DNA from: Bacteroidetes bacterium GWC2_46_850
Lineage (GTDB): Bacteria > Bacteroidota > Bacteroidia > Bacteroidales > Dysgonomonadaceae
NCBI GenBank assembly: GCA_001768325.1
Contig: MENQ01000012.1
Location: 1-64,000, forward strand
Length of the DNA stretch: 64,000 nt
Direction of reading: 5' to 3'
The notes under the pieces are model-generated. The model did no database searches and was not told the origin of the DNA. It saw only the letters and a list, made by a program, of their open reading frames with translations. Positions 50,271-59,085 of the stretch are shown here, piece by piece. A program made the position numbers and the translations under genes. The stretch's first letter is position 1. Every line of letters begins with the position of its first letter.

Positions 50271-52418
50271 TTATTTGGTAGTTATTATTGTCAACTCCTT
50301 GCCTTGTTTCAGTTGGTCATGCGTAATAAACCAACCATTGAGTGACTCTCCCCCATACCGGATCCCGGTTATCTTTTTCCCATTTCCTTTCTTCCGGATG
50401 GTGAAAGTGGTGTTGTCACCCAGGGTGAATTCCACCTTGTCGAACAGCGGTGCCGACACAATATATTCCGGATCGGCGGGTGAGTAGGTGTAGAGACCGA
50501 TCGCGTTGAAGACGTACCAGGCCGACATCTCTCCTGCATCGTCCATGCCGGCGTAGGCCAGCTTCTCCGCTCCCATGTCGTAGAAGCGATCCATGATGCT
50601 GTCCAGCACGCATTGTGCTTTCTCCTGCTTCCCAATAAAGTAGTAGGTATACGGAATCGAGTGGGAGGGCTGGTTGCCATGGCAGTAGTTGCCGATAAAA
50701 CCGGTCATGTTGTGTGCCTCGTAACCCCGCCAGGGTTCGGTAAAAAGTGAATCGAGTTTCTGATCTACCGCCTTCGCATTCGGATAGAGTGCGATCATTC
50801 CTTCCGGGTCGTGCGGAGCAAAGAAGAGTGAGTTCCAGGCATTGGCCTCGCGGTACATATAGGCAAAATAGGGATAGTAGGGATCGAAATCGGCTATCCA
50901 GCTGCCATCTTCAATCTTTCCACGAAAGAAGCCCGTGGAGGGATCAAACAGATTCTTGTAGTTGCCAGACCGCTCCATCAGTGTCCTGTAATGATCCTTA
51001 TCACCAAGTTCCCTTGCAATCAAGGCCGTGGCATAATCGTCGTAGGCATATTCCACCGTTTTGGTGACGGCCGCCTTGTACTCGTCCCAGGTAGGTACGT
51101 TGGTGGTATCTTTTTCGGCAATCCATCCCCGCTCCAGATATTCATCGAGATAAGGCCTGCCACCCCGACCGGGCACGGTGGCATTTTTCAGCAGTAAGTT
51201 GTAAGCACGCTGCAGGTCAAACCCGGTGATTCCGCGCAGCCAACTGCCTGCGACAAACACCGAAGCATGGTCTCCGTGAAAGAAGGTGGGCATATATCCT
51301 CCTCTTTTTTCCCCTTTGTCGGTAATCGATTTGATGATGTCTGTCGTTACATCGGGCGATATCATCCCCAGCAGTACAAGTTTATTGCGATAATCGTCCC
51401 AGAATGAGGGGTTGGTGTAGTAGCGGAATCCTTCGTTGACCACTGCTCCCCTTTCATCGGTAAAATCGCCATTCACATCGCTACGCAGTGCCGGCCAGAG
51501 GAAGGAACGGTAGAGGGTGGAGTAAAACAAACCCTTTTCACGCTCAGTACCTCCGCTCACCTTTATTTTTGAGAGGAGGGTTTCCCAGGTCTTGTCAGCC
51601 TCCTGAGTTACCTGTGTAAAACTTTTATCGATCATCTCCTCTTCAAGATTCATTCTCGCATTGTCGATGCTCACGAAGGAGAAGCCTATTTTCAGTTCCA
51701 GCGGTTCATCTTTTTTGTTTTCCCCAAAGTGGATTACAGAAACCTCATGTTGATCATCCTTTGCCTGCTCAATATGCTCGATCGGGTAGTTGGACACCGC
51801 GTAAAAGTAGATTTTCCCTTCGGCATCCTGGAAACCGGTGAACACCTTTTCTTCTGTTTGTTGTATGCTCCATGCTCTTACTTGATTGTTGGTGCGCGTC
51901 ATATCTGCGATCACTTGCTTTGGTTGATCGTTTGAAAAACGATAGCGGTGATAGCCGCAGCGCAGCGTTGAAGTGAGCTCCGCATCGATCCCATATCTTT
52001 CCAGAAAAACCCGGTAGTAACCAGGACGGGCAGACTCTTGCTGATGGCTATAGCCCGAAGCATAATCTGAAGCTGATACCTCCCCGGTAACGGGCAGCAG
52101 TGGCAGATGGAGCAGGTTCCAGTGTCCCTTGTTGGTATGGGCGAAGCCGTAGATCACCGTGTCTTCATACTGATAACCGGCGCCGCTGCTGAACTGTGTC
52201 ACCGGACTTAACTGCACCATTGCGTTGGGCAGCGAGGAGCCGGGAAAGACCTCGGCACCCCAGGTGCGGTTTTTCCAGGTGCGCACATATCCCAGATCTT
52301 CGGATTCCCACAGAGTGGCTGTCCCCAGTAGCGGATTCACATAACCGGTAAGCGGCTTATCGGAGGCGTATGCCGATAAAATGAGCGATAAAAGAATAAT
52401 CGAGGAAATTAATTTCAT
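50271..52418 (-). CDS. GH92 family glycosidase (alpha-mannosidase type)
   Basis: A 715-residue exported, calcium-dependent exo-alpha-mannosidase family member. A signal peptide (1-18) is followed by the N-terminal GH92 domain (VNPLLGT, PGSSLPNAMVQLSPVT, YGFAHTNKGHW) and the catalytic (alpha/alpha)6 barrel. The catalytic acid/base region is DDAGEMSAWYVFNAIG near 645-660, and GNQPSHSIPYTYYF carries substrate contacts. GH92 enzymes remove mannose from N-glycans or yeast mannan. It lies between a GH20 and a CE15-like gene; no SusC/SusD is near. The exact linkage specificity cannot be told. Confidence 0.92.
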   Translation of the reverse strand: MKLISSIILLSLILSAYASDKPLTGYVNPLLGTATLWESEDLGYVRTWKNRTWGAEVFPGSSLPNAMVQLSPVTQFSSGAGYQYEDTVIYGFAHTNKGHWNLLHLPLLPVTGEVSASDYASGYSHQQESARPGYYRVFLERYGIDAELTSTLRCGYHRYRFSNDQPKQVIADMTRTNNQVRAWSIQQTEEKVFTGFQDAEGKIYFYAVSNYPIEHIEQAKDDQHEVSVIHFGENKKDEPLELKIGFSFVSIDNARMNLEEEMIDKSFTQVTQEADKTWETLLSKIKVSGGTEREKGLFYSTLYRSFLWPALRSDVNGDFTDERGAVVNEGFRYYTNPSFWDDYRNKLVLLGMISPDVTTDIIKSITDKGEKRGGYMPTFFHGDHASVFVAGSWLRGITGFDLQRAYNLLLKNATVPGRGGRPYLDEYLERGWIAEKDTTNVPTWDEYKAAVTKTVEYAYDDYATALIARELGDKDHYRTLMERSGNYKNLFDPSTGFFRGKIEDGSWIADFDPYYPYFAYMYREANAWNSLFFAPHDPEGMIALYPNAKAVDQKLDSLFTEPWRGYEAHNMTGFIGNYCHGNQPSHSIPYTYYFIGKQEKAQCVLDSIMDRFYDMGAEKLAYAGMDDAGEMSAWYVFNAIGLYTYSPADPEYIVSAPLFDKVEFTLGDNTTFTIRKKGNGKKITGIRYGGESLNGWFITHDQLKQGKELTIITTK

Positions 52419-52554
52419 CTTATTGTTAAAATTACGAAATTGAATTGTAAGAATTCTCGAAGTTGGATAAAAGGATCCTCTTCCCGGTGCGGGTCCAGAA
52501 GAATCAATTTCCCATCAACTGGATGGCTTCCTTTTTTTTGTTTCCGTTCGTGTT

Positions 52555-54120
52555 TTATTTTTCCGGCCCCGTTATCTCCGGACTCACTCCCGGGTTCTTG
52601 TAGTCAAAGAATGTGATGCCGCTCTTTCTGTAGAGGTCTGTCATTTTTTCCATCCGCCTGTCGAAATGCCGGAAGTCTTTTACTGCATCGTTACTCCAGG
52701 CCGCCTCGGCCAGAGCTGCGATACGTGGAAAGACCATAAACTGAAATCTTTCCTTATTATGAATTACTTCTGTCCAGACATTGGCCTGAATTCCCATTAC
52801 ATGGGGTGAACAAAAAGAAACTCCGCCGGTTAGTCTGAGACTGGGGAACTCATAGACACTTTCAATAGGAGCAAAAGCGCCATCCCATTTACGGCCCGAG
52901 GTATGAGATGCATGCTGTACAAAATCGAAATAAAGAGGTATTCTCGGGCAGAGTATGGTGCCGTAACCCATGGTGACGGCTTTTTCCAGCAGCTGAGGCT
53001 GATCGTGTCTCCACCACATCACCCGTGTGTTGTTTGCCGGAAGTCCGGCGGTGACCACTTCATCCCATCCGATCACTGTCTTGCCCAGTACCTTCACGGA
53101 ATCTGCCATGCGCTGCAGGAAATAGTGTTCTACAGCCACCAGGTCTTCCAATCCTTCCTTTTCCATGAGTGAGCGGACCTGCGGCATATCATGCCATTGT
53201 TTATTGCCGAAATGAACTTCATCGCCTCCAATATGTATGAAAGAAGAAGGAAAAAGAGTTGTTATTTCCCTGAGAATATCGGTCAGAAACGTGTAGGTAC
53301 CCTCTTTTCCGGGATGAAAAGTGAAATGAGGGTATTTTTCCGATCCGCCTCCGCTGAATTCGGGATATGCTTTGACGGCGGCTGTGGCATGACCGGGCAT
53401 GTCAATCTCCGGGATTATCTCGATAAAGCGATCGCTGGCATACTTTACGATTTCCGCAATATCCTCCTGCGTATAGAATTGTGCTGATGCTTCCGGGTCG
53501 GAGATATTTCCTATGGCACCGACTGTTGTCAGTAGTGGATATTTTTTGATCTCGATGCGCCATCCTTGTGAATCGGTAAGGTGCCAGTGAAATTTATTGA
53601 GCTTATATATCGCCATAAAATCCAGTAACCTCATAATTTCTGCTTTTCCGATAAAATGACGGGATTCGTCCACCATCACACCTCTCCAGCCAAAACGGGG
53701 TTTATCCTGAATGACGGCCAGGGGTAGGGTCCCTTCCTTGCCGGCACTGATAATTAACTGCAATGTTGACTGCAGGCCGTAGAAACAACCGTTTGAGGAG
53801 CCGGCTTCAATGAGGATGCTTGTTGGGGCAATCCTTATCCGGTATTCTTCCGGATTGTTGAGTGCCTTATTTTTGGTGAGCCGGATGAATCCGTTTTTCT
53901 TTTTCGTCTGTGTGCGGATCGAAAACTTTTGGGCAGTCTCCACGAAATCCGGAATCAGATCGTCGAATTCATTGTCGGCGGTGATGGTGATTGTCCGCGG
54001 TAAGTTTACCGTACCCGCCTGGGTCTCATAATGATTTGGGCGGGGGGTGATTTCTTGAGCGGAAGCACCGGGCGCGCTTACCAGCATTATCATCAAAATA
54101 GTAAAAATATTTTTCATCAT
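52555..54120 (-). CDS. GH20 beta-N-acetylhexosaminidase
   Basis: A 521-residue exported hexosaminidase that removes terminal GlcNAc or GalNAc. Signal peptide (1-21, ASA then QE), a small N-terminal GH20b domain (about 25-140), then the TIM barrel with FHWHLTDSQGWRIEIKKYP and the catalytic Asp-Glu pair in HIGGDEVHFGN near 300. Substrate-assisted catalysis is known for the family. It lies 24 bp after the GH3 gene and is probably co-transcribed. With GH92 it would suit stepwise trimming of N-glycans. Confidence 0.94.
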   Translation of the reverse strand: MMKNIFTILMIMLVSAPGASAQEITPRPNHYETQAGTVNLPRTITITADNEFDDLIPDFVETAQKFSIRTQTKKKNGFIRLTKNKALNNPEEYRIRIAPTSILIEAGSSNGCFYGLQSTLQLIISAGKEGTLPLAVIQDKPRFGWRGVMVDESRHFIGKAEIMRLLDFMAIYKLNKFHWHLTDSQGWRIEIKKYPLLTTVGAIGNISDPEASAQFYTQEDIAEIVKYASDRFIEIIPEIDMPGHATAAVKAYPEFSGGGSEKYPHFTFHPGKEGTYTFLTDILREITTLFPSSFIHIGGDEVHFGNKQWHDMPQVRSLMEKEGLEDLVAVEHYFLQRMADSVKVLGKTVIGWDEVVTAGLPANNTRVMWWRHDQPQLLEKAVTMGYGTILCPRIPLYFDFVQHASHTSGRKWDGAFAPIESVYEFPSLRLTGGVSFCSPHVMGIQANVWTEVIHNKERFQFMVFPRIAALAEAAWSNDAVKDFRHFDRRMEKMTDLYRKSGITFFDYKNPGVSPEITGPEK

Positions 54121-54144
54121 GGGAGTATTTTCTTTTGGTTGCTT

Positions 54145-56979
54145 TTATCGGATCATCTCAACGTCTAAAATTTTCACGTGCCCCGATGCAATTCTAATTC
54201 TCAGATCTGTACCGGCAGTCTCATTGAATCTGTATTTTTTTACTTTGTTTAATTCCATAGGCGAACCTTTGAAGACGGTGATAAACTGTCCGCCGCCACT
54301 GGATATCTGTATTTCAAAGACCGCCTGCGGGTCACTCTCTTTGTGCCAACGTATTGCAATGTGATCCAGCGGTATGTTTTCGTTCAACGGGAAGGTAAGA
54401 AAGTACCCTTTATGGCCTTCCCAAAATGAGTCCCGGTCTTTGTCCAGCACATTCAGTGCGTCAGAGGTCTGCGGATCGGAAGTCACCAATGGGGTTGCTA
54501 CCAGCTTGTGTTTGTCGAATCCTTCCCCCAGCACGAAGAATGATCGGCTCAGCCTGATATCCTCCGACGAGGCGCCGATCATCACCCTGAATTCACCCGG
54601 TTCAACAACCCATTCGTTGTCACTATTCAAAAGTTTTACATCGCGGGGGTGAATGGCAAACTGTATCTCCTTTTCCTCACCGGGCTGCAGGTGAATCCTT
54701 TCGAAACCGCGCAGGTTCTTCTCATAGGTGGTGACCGAACTTAATACATCCCTGGTGTACAGTTGCACAACTTCATCGCCGGCCCTGTCGCCGGTGTTTT
54801 TTACTTTTACTGTGACGAAAAGGCTCTCTTTGTCGGTAATCTCTTCTTTCGAAAGCTGCAGGTCTGAATAGGCAAAGGTGGTGTAGCTCAGGCCATATCC
54901 AAAAGGATACAAGGCCCTGTTCACCCGGCTCTGGTTCCCTTCCGGGCCGGGAGTGCGTCCACCGTCGACTTGCGAAGCTGGTTTTGCCGGGAAGTTGAAT
55001 GGAATCTGTCCCACAGTCTTGGGGAAGGTTACGGTCAGTTTCCCTCCCGGGTTATAGTCCCCGAAGAGTACGTCGGCTACGGCCGTTCCTCCCTGTGACC
55101 CGGGGTACCATGCTTCAATGATTCCCGGGATATTCCTGTCTGCCCAGTTGATGGACAGGGGACGTCCGTTAATCAGAACCAGTATCACGGGTTTGCCCGT
55201 AGCGTGAATTGCTTTTAATAGATCCAGTTGGCGGCCGGGCAGGTCGAGTGAAGAACGGGACTTGTTTTCACCGGCAGTGCGGCTATTTCCTCCCAGCACC
55301 ACAACGGCCACATCGCTTTTCAAGGCGTTGGCCACGGCATTGTCAATCTCGGCCTGTTCTGCGTCCGTGATCGGGTAATCGATAATTTCAGAGTCCGGCC
55401 AGTGTGCATCCACGATGTCGCACCCTTTTGTATACAGTACTTCAATGTCGTCTCCTGCCTTGTCACGGATTCCGTCCAAAACGGTTTTCACCTCCACGGC
55501 CAGAGGACCGTAGTGGGTCAGGGCATAAGAGGCATCGTCGGCATTCGGTCCGCATACGGCGATGGTTTGAATATCCGCCTTTTTCAGGGGCAAGATGTTT
55601 TTGTTGTTTTTTAATAATACGATGCTCTCACGCGAGGCTTGAAGCGCTACCTCCTGATGTTCTTCCGAATTCACTTCTGCATCGGCCTGTTTTAAATCCG
55701 TTTGATAGGGGGAGTCAAACAAGCCTATGAGGAATTTCACCCGCAGAATATCTCTTACCCTCTCGTCGACCGTCTCCATCTCAATCGCCCCTTCCCTGAT
55801 CAGATCACGCAGCGGCAACACATAGGAGTCGGGCGAGCGGAAGGTACAACGCACATTGAGTCCGGCCATCACCGACTGGTATACCGCCTCTTTCATGTCG
55901 GATGCGGTGCCGTGTTTGGAGTAGAGGTATTCCACTGCGTCGCTGTCGGAGACAACGTAGCCCCTAAAGCCCATCTCTTTTCTTAGGCGGGTGGTGAGCC
56001 AGTAGTAGCTGCTCTGAATGGGGAAGCCGTCATAATCGTTGTAGGCGCTCATTACTCCCAGCAACCCTGCCTCCCTGATTACCCGCTCCCAGGGGTACAT
56101 GTGCACATTCTCCACCTCCCGTGGCGACATCTGCGGGTCTACACGCGACATGCCTTCCCTGCCTCCCTTATTATTGCTGTAGGCGGCATAGTGCTTTCCG
56201 GTTGAGGCGACCTGAAAATCTTTTTGCAGCCCCTGTACCATGTATATACCCAGCTCGGCCACCAAAAAGGGACTCTCCCCGTATACCTCTTCGTACCTGC
56301 CCCACCGTTGGTCACGGCCCACATCGAGGATGGGCGCATATACGTTGGTATAACCCAGAAGTCTTGCTTCCCGGCCGGTGATGTAACCCACCTTCTTCAC
56401 AAGATCCTTGTTCCATGTATGGCCTAGTCCCAGTTGTGTGGGGAAATTGGTGGCCATGTAGCTTTCCACACCCCGGATGCCTTCGTTGGTGAAATCCACC
56501 GGGATTCCCAGCCGTGTCTCTTCAATGAAAAAACGCTGCACCTCATTCAAAGCCCATGCGTGGCGCGAGGCCGGCCAGACATAAGGGTTGTCGGAGGGTG
56601 GAAGTCCCCACTGACGGAAGCCGTTCAGGTGTTCGTCTATGGCTCCTATTCCATCTTTCCAAAGCCTGTTTTTCCATTCCGGGGTGGGAAGATCGTCTTC
56701 CAGCACCCTGCCGTATCCGTAGAGGGTGACCATCTGATTGGTCTTCTCTTCCAGCGTCATTTGACTGATCAGATCAGTAATCCGCTCCTCAATTTCTGCT
56801 TCCGGATTTTCATAGACATCCATTCTTCCATTTTTGTTGAAGTCGATCCAGCCTTTTTGATAAATCTGTTTGTTTTTGGGTAGATATCTGTCCGGAATAT
56901 CTATCTTGTCTTGTCCGCAGACAGATGCGGAGACCAAATAAAATAATCCGATAATGGGGGTAATCGCAAAAATTTGCAT
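54145..56979 (-). CDS. GH3 family beta-glycosidase with C-terminal accessory domain
   Basis: From ATG 56979 (MQIFAITPIIGLFYLV) this is a 944-residue exported enzyme. A signal peptide ends near CGQ. The GH3 TIM barrel holds the nucleophile Asp in GYVVSDSDAVEYL near residue 330. The alpha/beta sandwich carries the acid/base region around SRTAGENKSRSSLD, and a fibronectin-III-like domain follows near 690-800. The last 120 residues resemble a discoidin-like carbohydrate-binding domain. An earlier ATG at 57012 lies where transcription would begin, so the later start is preferred. The sugar cut (glucose, xylose, GlcNAc) is not decided by the sequence. Confidence 0.92.
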   Translation of the reverse strand: MQIFAITPIIGLFYLVSASVCGQDKIDIPDRYLPKNKQIYQKGWIDFNKNGRMDVYENPEAEIEERITDLISQMTLEEKTNQMVTLYGYGRVLEDDLPTPEWKNRLWKDGIGAIDEHLNGFRQWGLPPSDNPYVWPASRHAWALNEVQRFFIEETRLGIPVDFTNEGIRGVESYMATNFPTQLGLGHTWNKDLVKKVGYITGREARLLGYTNVYAPILDVGRDQRWGRYEEVYGESPFLVAELGIYMVQGLQKDFQVASTGKHYAAYSNNKGGREGMSRVDPQMSPREVENVHMYPWERVIREAGLLGVMSAYNDYDGFPIQSSYYWLTTRLRKEMGFRGYVVSDSDAVEYLYSKHGTASDMKEAVYQSVMAGLNVRCTFRSPDSYVLPLRDLIREGAIEMETVDERVRDILRVKFLIGLFDSPYQTDLKQADAEVNSEEHQEVALQASRESIVLLKNNKNILPLKKADIQTIAVCGPNADDASYALTHYGPLAVEVKTVLDGIRDKAGDDIEVLYTKGCDIVDAHWPDSEIIDYPITDAEQAEIDNAVANALKSDVAVVVLGGNSRTAGENKSRSSLDLPGRQLDLLKAIHATGKPVILVLINGRPLSINWADRNIPGIIEAWYPGSQGGTAVADVLFGDYNPGGKLTVTFPKTVGQIPFNFPAKPASQVDGGRTPGPEGNQSRVNRALYPFGYGLSYTTFAYSDLQLSKEEITDKESLFVTVKVKNTGDRAGDEVVQLYTRDVLSSVTTYEKNLRGFERIHLQPGEEKEIQFAIHPRDVKLLNSDNEWVVEPGEFRVMIGASSEDIRLSRSFFVLGEGFDKHKLVATPLVTSDPQTSDALNVLDKDRDSFWEGHKGYFLTFPLNENIPLDHIAIRWHKESDPQAVFEIQISSGGGQFITVFKGSPMELNKVKKYRFNETAGTDLRIRIASGHVKILDVEMIR

Positions 56980-57017
56980 TCTTTTTATTATTTTTCGTGT
57001 TAATCGTTTCATTCCCT

Positions 57018-57025
57018 CAAATTTA
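57018..57025 (-). promoter_or_regulatory. Promoter -7 element of the GH3-GH20 transcript
   Basis: TAAATTTG on the minus strand, ending 6 bp before ATG 57012 and 39 bp before ATG 56979. The spacing favours the later start codon. Confidence 0.55.
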
Positions 57026-57132
57026 CTGTAATTATTTTGTTTAAGAAATTAAGTACAGCATATTTTGAGCTACTGAGCGGTAAAGGAAATAATAGCGTTG
57101 CTTAGGGAGTTTTCATTTCCTATGAATGGCTA

Positions 57133-57164
57133 TTTGGGAATCTATCCAAAAGACCTTACCTTTG
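57133..57164 (+). promoter_or_regulatory. Promoter of the aspartate-dehydrogenase-like gene; leaderless start
   Basis: TTTG (57133-57136), a 20-bp spacer and TACCTTTG (57157-57164). The start codon ATG is at 57170, 5 bp after the -7 element, where transcription should begin. The mRNA is predicted to have no leader. Confidence 0.75.
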
Positions 57165-57169
57165 CGGTT

Positions 57170-57961
57170 ATGGAAAAACTAGTGATTGTTGGTTGTGGTT
57201 ATCTGGCCGATATTGTGGCGGATGCCCTGTTAAACGGGCTGTTGCCCGAGTACGATCTGGTGGGTGTTTATTCGCGAACACCGGCAAAAGCAGAAAGACT
57301 GGCTACAAAGATGGAGCAGGCAGGGAGGGCATGCAAAGCATGCACCTCGTTGGATGAGCTGCTCGCCTTGAAACCCGATTTTCTGGTCGAGGCCGCATCA
57401 CCAGCGGCAATGAAGGAACTGACGTTGCCAACCCTGAAAAATGGTACTTCCATTGTAACTTTATCTATTGGAGCCCTTGCTGATGACGGTTTTTTAGAAG
57501 CGGTGAAGGAAGCAGGCAGGGCACACGGAACACGGGTATATCTCGCTTCTGGAGCTACGGGAGGGTTCGATGTCTTGCGAACGGCTACGCTGATGGGAAA
57601 TGCCTCCGCTCAGTTCCTGAATGAAAAAGGGGTACGTGCATTCAGAAGATCGCATTTCTATAGTGCCGACATGGAGGTCGAAAACAAACAGGTTTTTTCC
57701 GGTACAGCCAGAGAAGCAATAGACGTGTTTCCCACCGGGTTGAATGTGGCAGTGGCGGCTTCTCTTGCAACGGTCGGCCCTGAAAAGCTACAGGTGACCA
57801 TGGAGTCTACTCCCCGTTTCGTTGCCGGCGACAGACAACGGGTGGAGATAGAGAACGATCAGGTACATGCTGTGGTGGATGTCTTCAGCGCCACGCCTGA
57901 AATAGCCGGATGGTCGGTGGTAGCCTCCTTGCAGAATATTGTTTCTCCCATTGTATTTTAA
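57170..57961 (+). CDS. Aspartate dehydrogenase-like NAD(P)-binding protein
   Basis: A 263-residue protein from ATG 57170 (MEKLVIVGCGYLAD). The Rossmann GxGxxA motif is in the first 15 residues. The middle has the pattern of L-aspartate dehydrogenase (NadX/DUF108): EAASPAAMKE, TLSIGALADDGF and YLASGATGGFDVLR, and a C-terminal NVAVAASLATVGP. NadX oxidises aspartate to iminoaspartate, the precursor for NAD synthesis. No nadA or nadC lies nearby, so the role is inferred from family only. An upstream frame (from 57098) would include the promoter and is rejected. Confidence 0.85.
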   Translation: MEKLVIVGCGYLADIVADALLNGLLPEYDLVGVYSRTPAKAERLATKMEQAGRACKACTSLDELLALKPDFLVEAASPAAMKELTLPTLKNGTSIVTLSIGALADDGFLEAVKEAGRAHGTRVYLASGATGGFDVLRTATLMGNASAQFLNEKGVRAFRRSHFYSADMEVENKQVFSGTAREAIDVFPTGLNVAVAASLATVGPEKLQVTMESTPRFVAGDRQRVEIENDQVHAVVDVFSATPEIAGWSVVASLQNIVSPIVF

Positions 57962-57983
57962 GCAACGCTTTGCTGCAAAGATA

Positions 57984-58011
57984 ATGAGCCATCTTTATTA
58001 AGAGGGCTCAT
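57984..58011. terminator. Hairpin between convergent genes
   Basis: ATGAGCC (57984-57990) pairs with GGCTCAT (58005-58011), 14-nt loop, between two convergent stop codons. No T-tract follows on either strand, so termination is only likely. Confidence 0.4.
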
Positions 58012-58046
58012 CAGTATTTAATTTAGGCACCATTCTGGTGTACGGT

Positions 58047-58943
58047 TCATCGAACGTTGATTCCGGTAAAGCCGGAAAGATTCTGCAGTACCTTTTCGCT
58101 TAACCGGTCGAATGCCTGACGGGTGCGCCCGGTAGATACCTGCATGCACCGGATCTTCGGATGATCCAGCAGATGTTCGCCTCCCAGTGCTCCCACCGTG
58201 TCGCAAAAGCAGAGGTTATCGCCCTCCAGCCATTTCAAAAATGGTTCCTCATCCCATGCGGGCGACAGTCCGGTGTTGAAGAGTATCTTTTTGTTTCCCA
58301 ACTTCTCAAACTGCGATGCATGTAGCAACACGGTATTGCGGTTGAGACAGCAGCATACCACTTCGCTCTCCTCGAGCAAATTGTCCAACGGGAGAAAGCG
58401 GTACCCTTTTGCTTTGGCCTCGGCCTTCTCACTCCTGGCGAAATAGGTGATCTCTGCTCCAAGGAAGTGTAGTGCATCGGCAATCATGCCGCCCGATTTA
58501 CCGAGTCCGACGATTCCTGCCTTCAGTCCCGTAATCTCCCGTGCCATGCCATCCCAGGGCTCCTGATCAAAACCATGGAAGCAACGCACCAGCTCGCTGA
58601 TCACATACTCCACCACACCCTCGTCACCATAATCGCGGATGCCGGTGACCGTGATTCCCCGGCTGTTTGCGTAGTAAATGTCCACATTGGCGCTCTCCGG
58701 GGAGTAGAGTGAGTTGCACATGCCAATATACTTTACATTGGGACACTGCTCCAAAGCAGCCTTCCCGAGTTGGGTGGTATAACTCAGTAGCACCGCATCG
58801 GCATCGCCAATACGGGCTGCGATCTCGTTGTCGTCTCCCGGTATATCGGAATACAAAATAACTTCGTTGGCAAAAGAATATAATTTTCTCTCTGCCGACG
58901 GGTTCAAGCTTGTAGGCTCTATCGCCACCAATTTTTGAAACAT
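58047..58943 (-). CDS. D-2-hydroxyacid dehydrogenase homologue lacking catalytic residues
   Basis: A 298-residue protein with the two-domain fold of D-isomer hydroxyacid dehydrogenases and an intact NAD site GIVGLGKSGGM (143-153). The family needs Arg, Glu and His in the active site. The Arg of NxxRG is replaced by Leu226 (NTGLSP), the Glu region reads DTVGALGGE, and the TPH motif reads VSTGRT. I see none of the three. The protein may bind NAD(H) and act in another way, or use other residues. It has a complete promoter and faces the aspartate-dehydrogenase-like gene tail to tail. Confidence 0.8.
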   Translation of the reverse strand: MFQKLVAIEPTSLNPSAERKLYSFANEVILYSDIPGDDNEIAARIGDADAVLLSYTTQLGKAALEQCPNVKYIGMCNSLYSPESANVDIYYANSRGITVTGIRDYGDEGVVEYVISELVRCFHGFDQEPWDGMAREITGLKAGIVGLGKSGGMIADALHFLGAEITYFARSEKAEAKAKGYRFLPLDNLLEESEVVCCCLNRNTVLLHASQFEKLGNKKILFNTGLSPAWDEEPFLKWLEGDNLCFCDTVGALGGEHLLDHPKIRCMQVSTGRTRQAFDRLSEKVLQNLSGFTGINVR

Positions 58944-58962
58944 GATGATCTTTGATTTTCTA

Positions 58963-58994
58963 CAAATATAGACCTTTTACACTGTAAAATCAAA
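58963..58994 (-). promoter_or_regulatory. Promoter of the hydroxyacid dehydrogenase homologue
   Basis: On the minus strand: TTTG (58994-58991), a 20-bp spacer, TATATTTG (58970-58963). The start codon is 20 bp downstream. Confidence 0.75.
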
Positions 58995-59008
58995 TCAGGA
59001 GAGATCTC

Positions 59009-59076
59009 AGTATTTTATAACTTATAAAATACTAAGTTATAAATTTGTAACTTACAAAACTATAACATATCTTTGT
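59009..59076. promoter_or_regulatory. Four 15-bp operator-like units over the promoter of the second AAA ATPase
   Basis: AGTATTTTATAA and TTATAAAATACT (59009-59033) form a perfect 12-1-12 palindrome. TTTATAACTTA and TAAGTTATAAA (59014-59043) form an overlapping inverted repeat. TTTGTAACTTACAAA (59044-59058) is a perfect 7-1-7 palindrome. Their TAACTTA/TAAGTTA cores are centred at 59021, 59036 and 59051, exactly 15 bp apart, and a weaker fourth unit (ATAACATAT, 59062-59070) follows. The -33 TTTG (59044-59047) and -7 TATCTTTG (59068-59075), 20 bp apart, are embedded in units 3 and 4. Confidence 0.75.
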
Positions 59077-59085
59077 GTAAAACTG

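Noticed and set aside
57963-57983. CAAAGATA as a minus-strand promoter between convergent genes
   Set aside because: It would point into the end of the aspartate-dehydrogenase-like gene in antisense, and no open frame follows. It may be chance, though an antisense RNA is not excluded.
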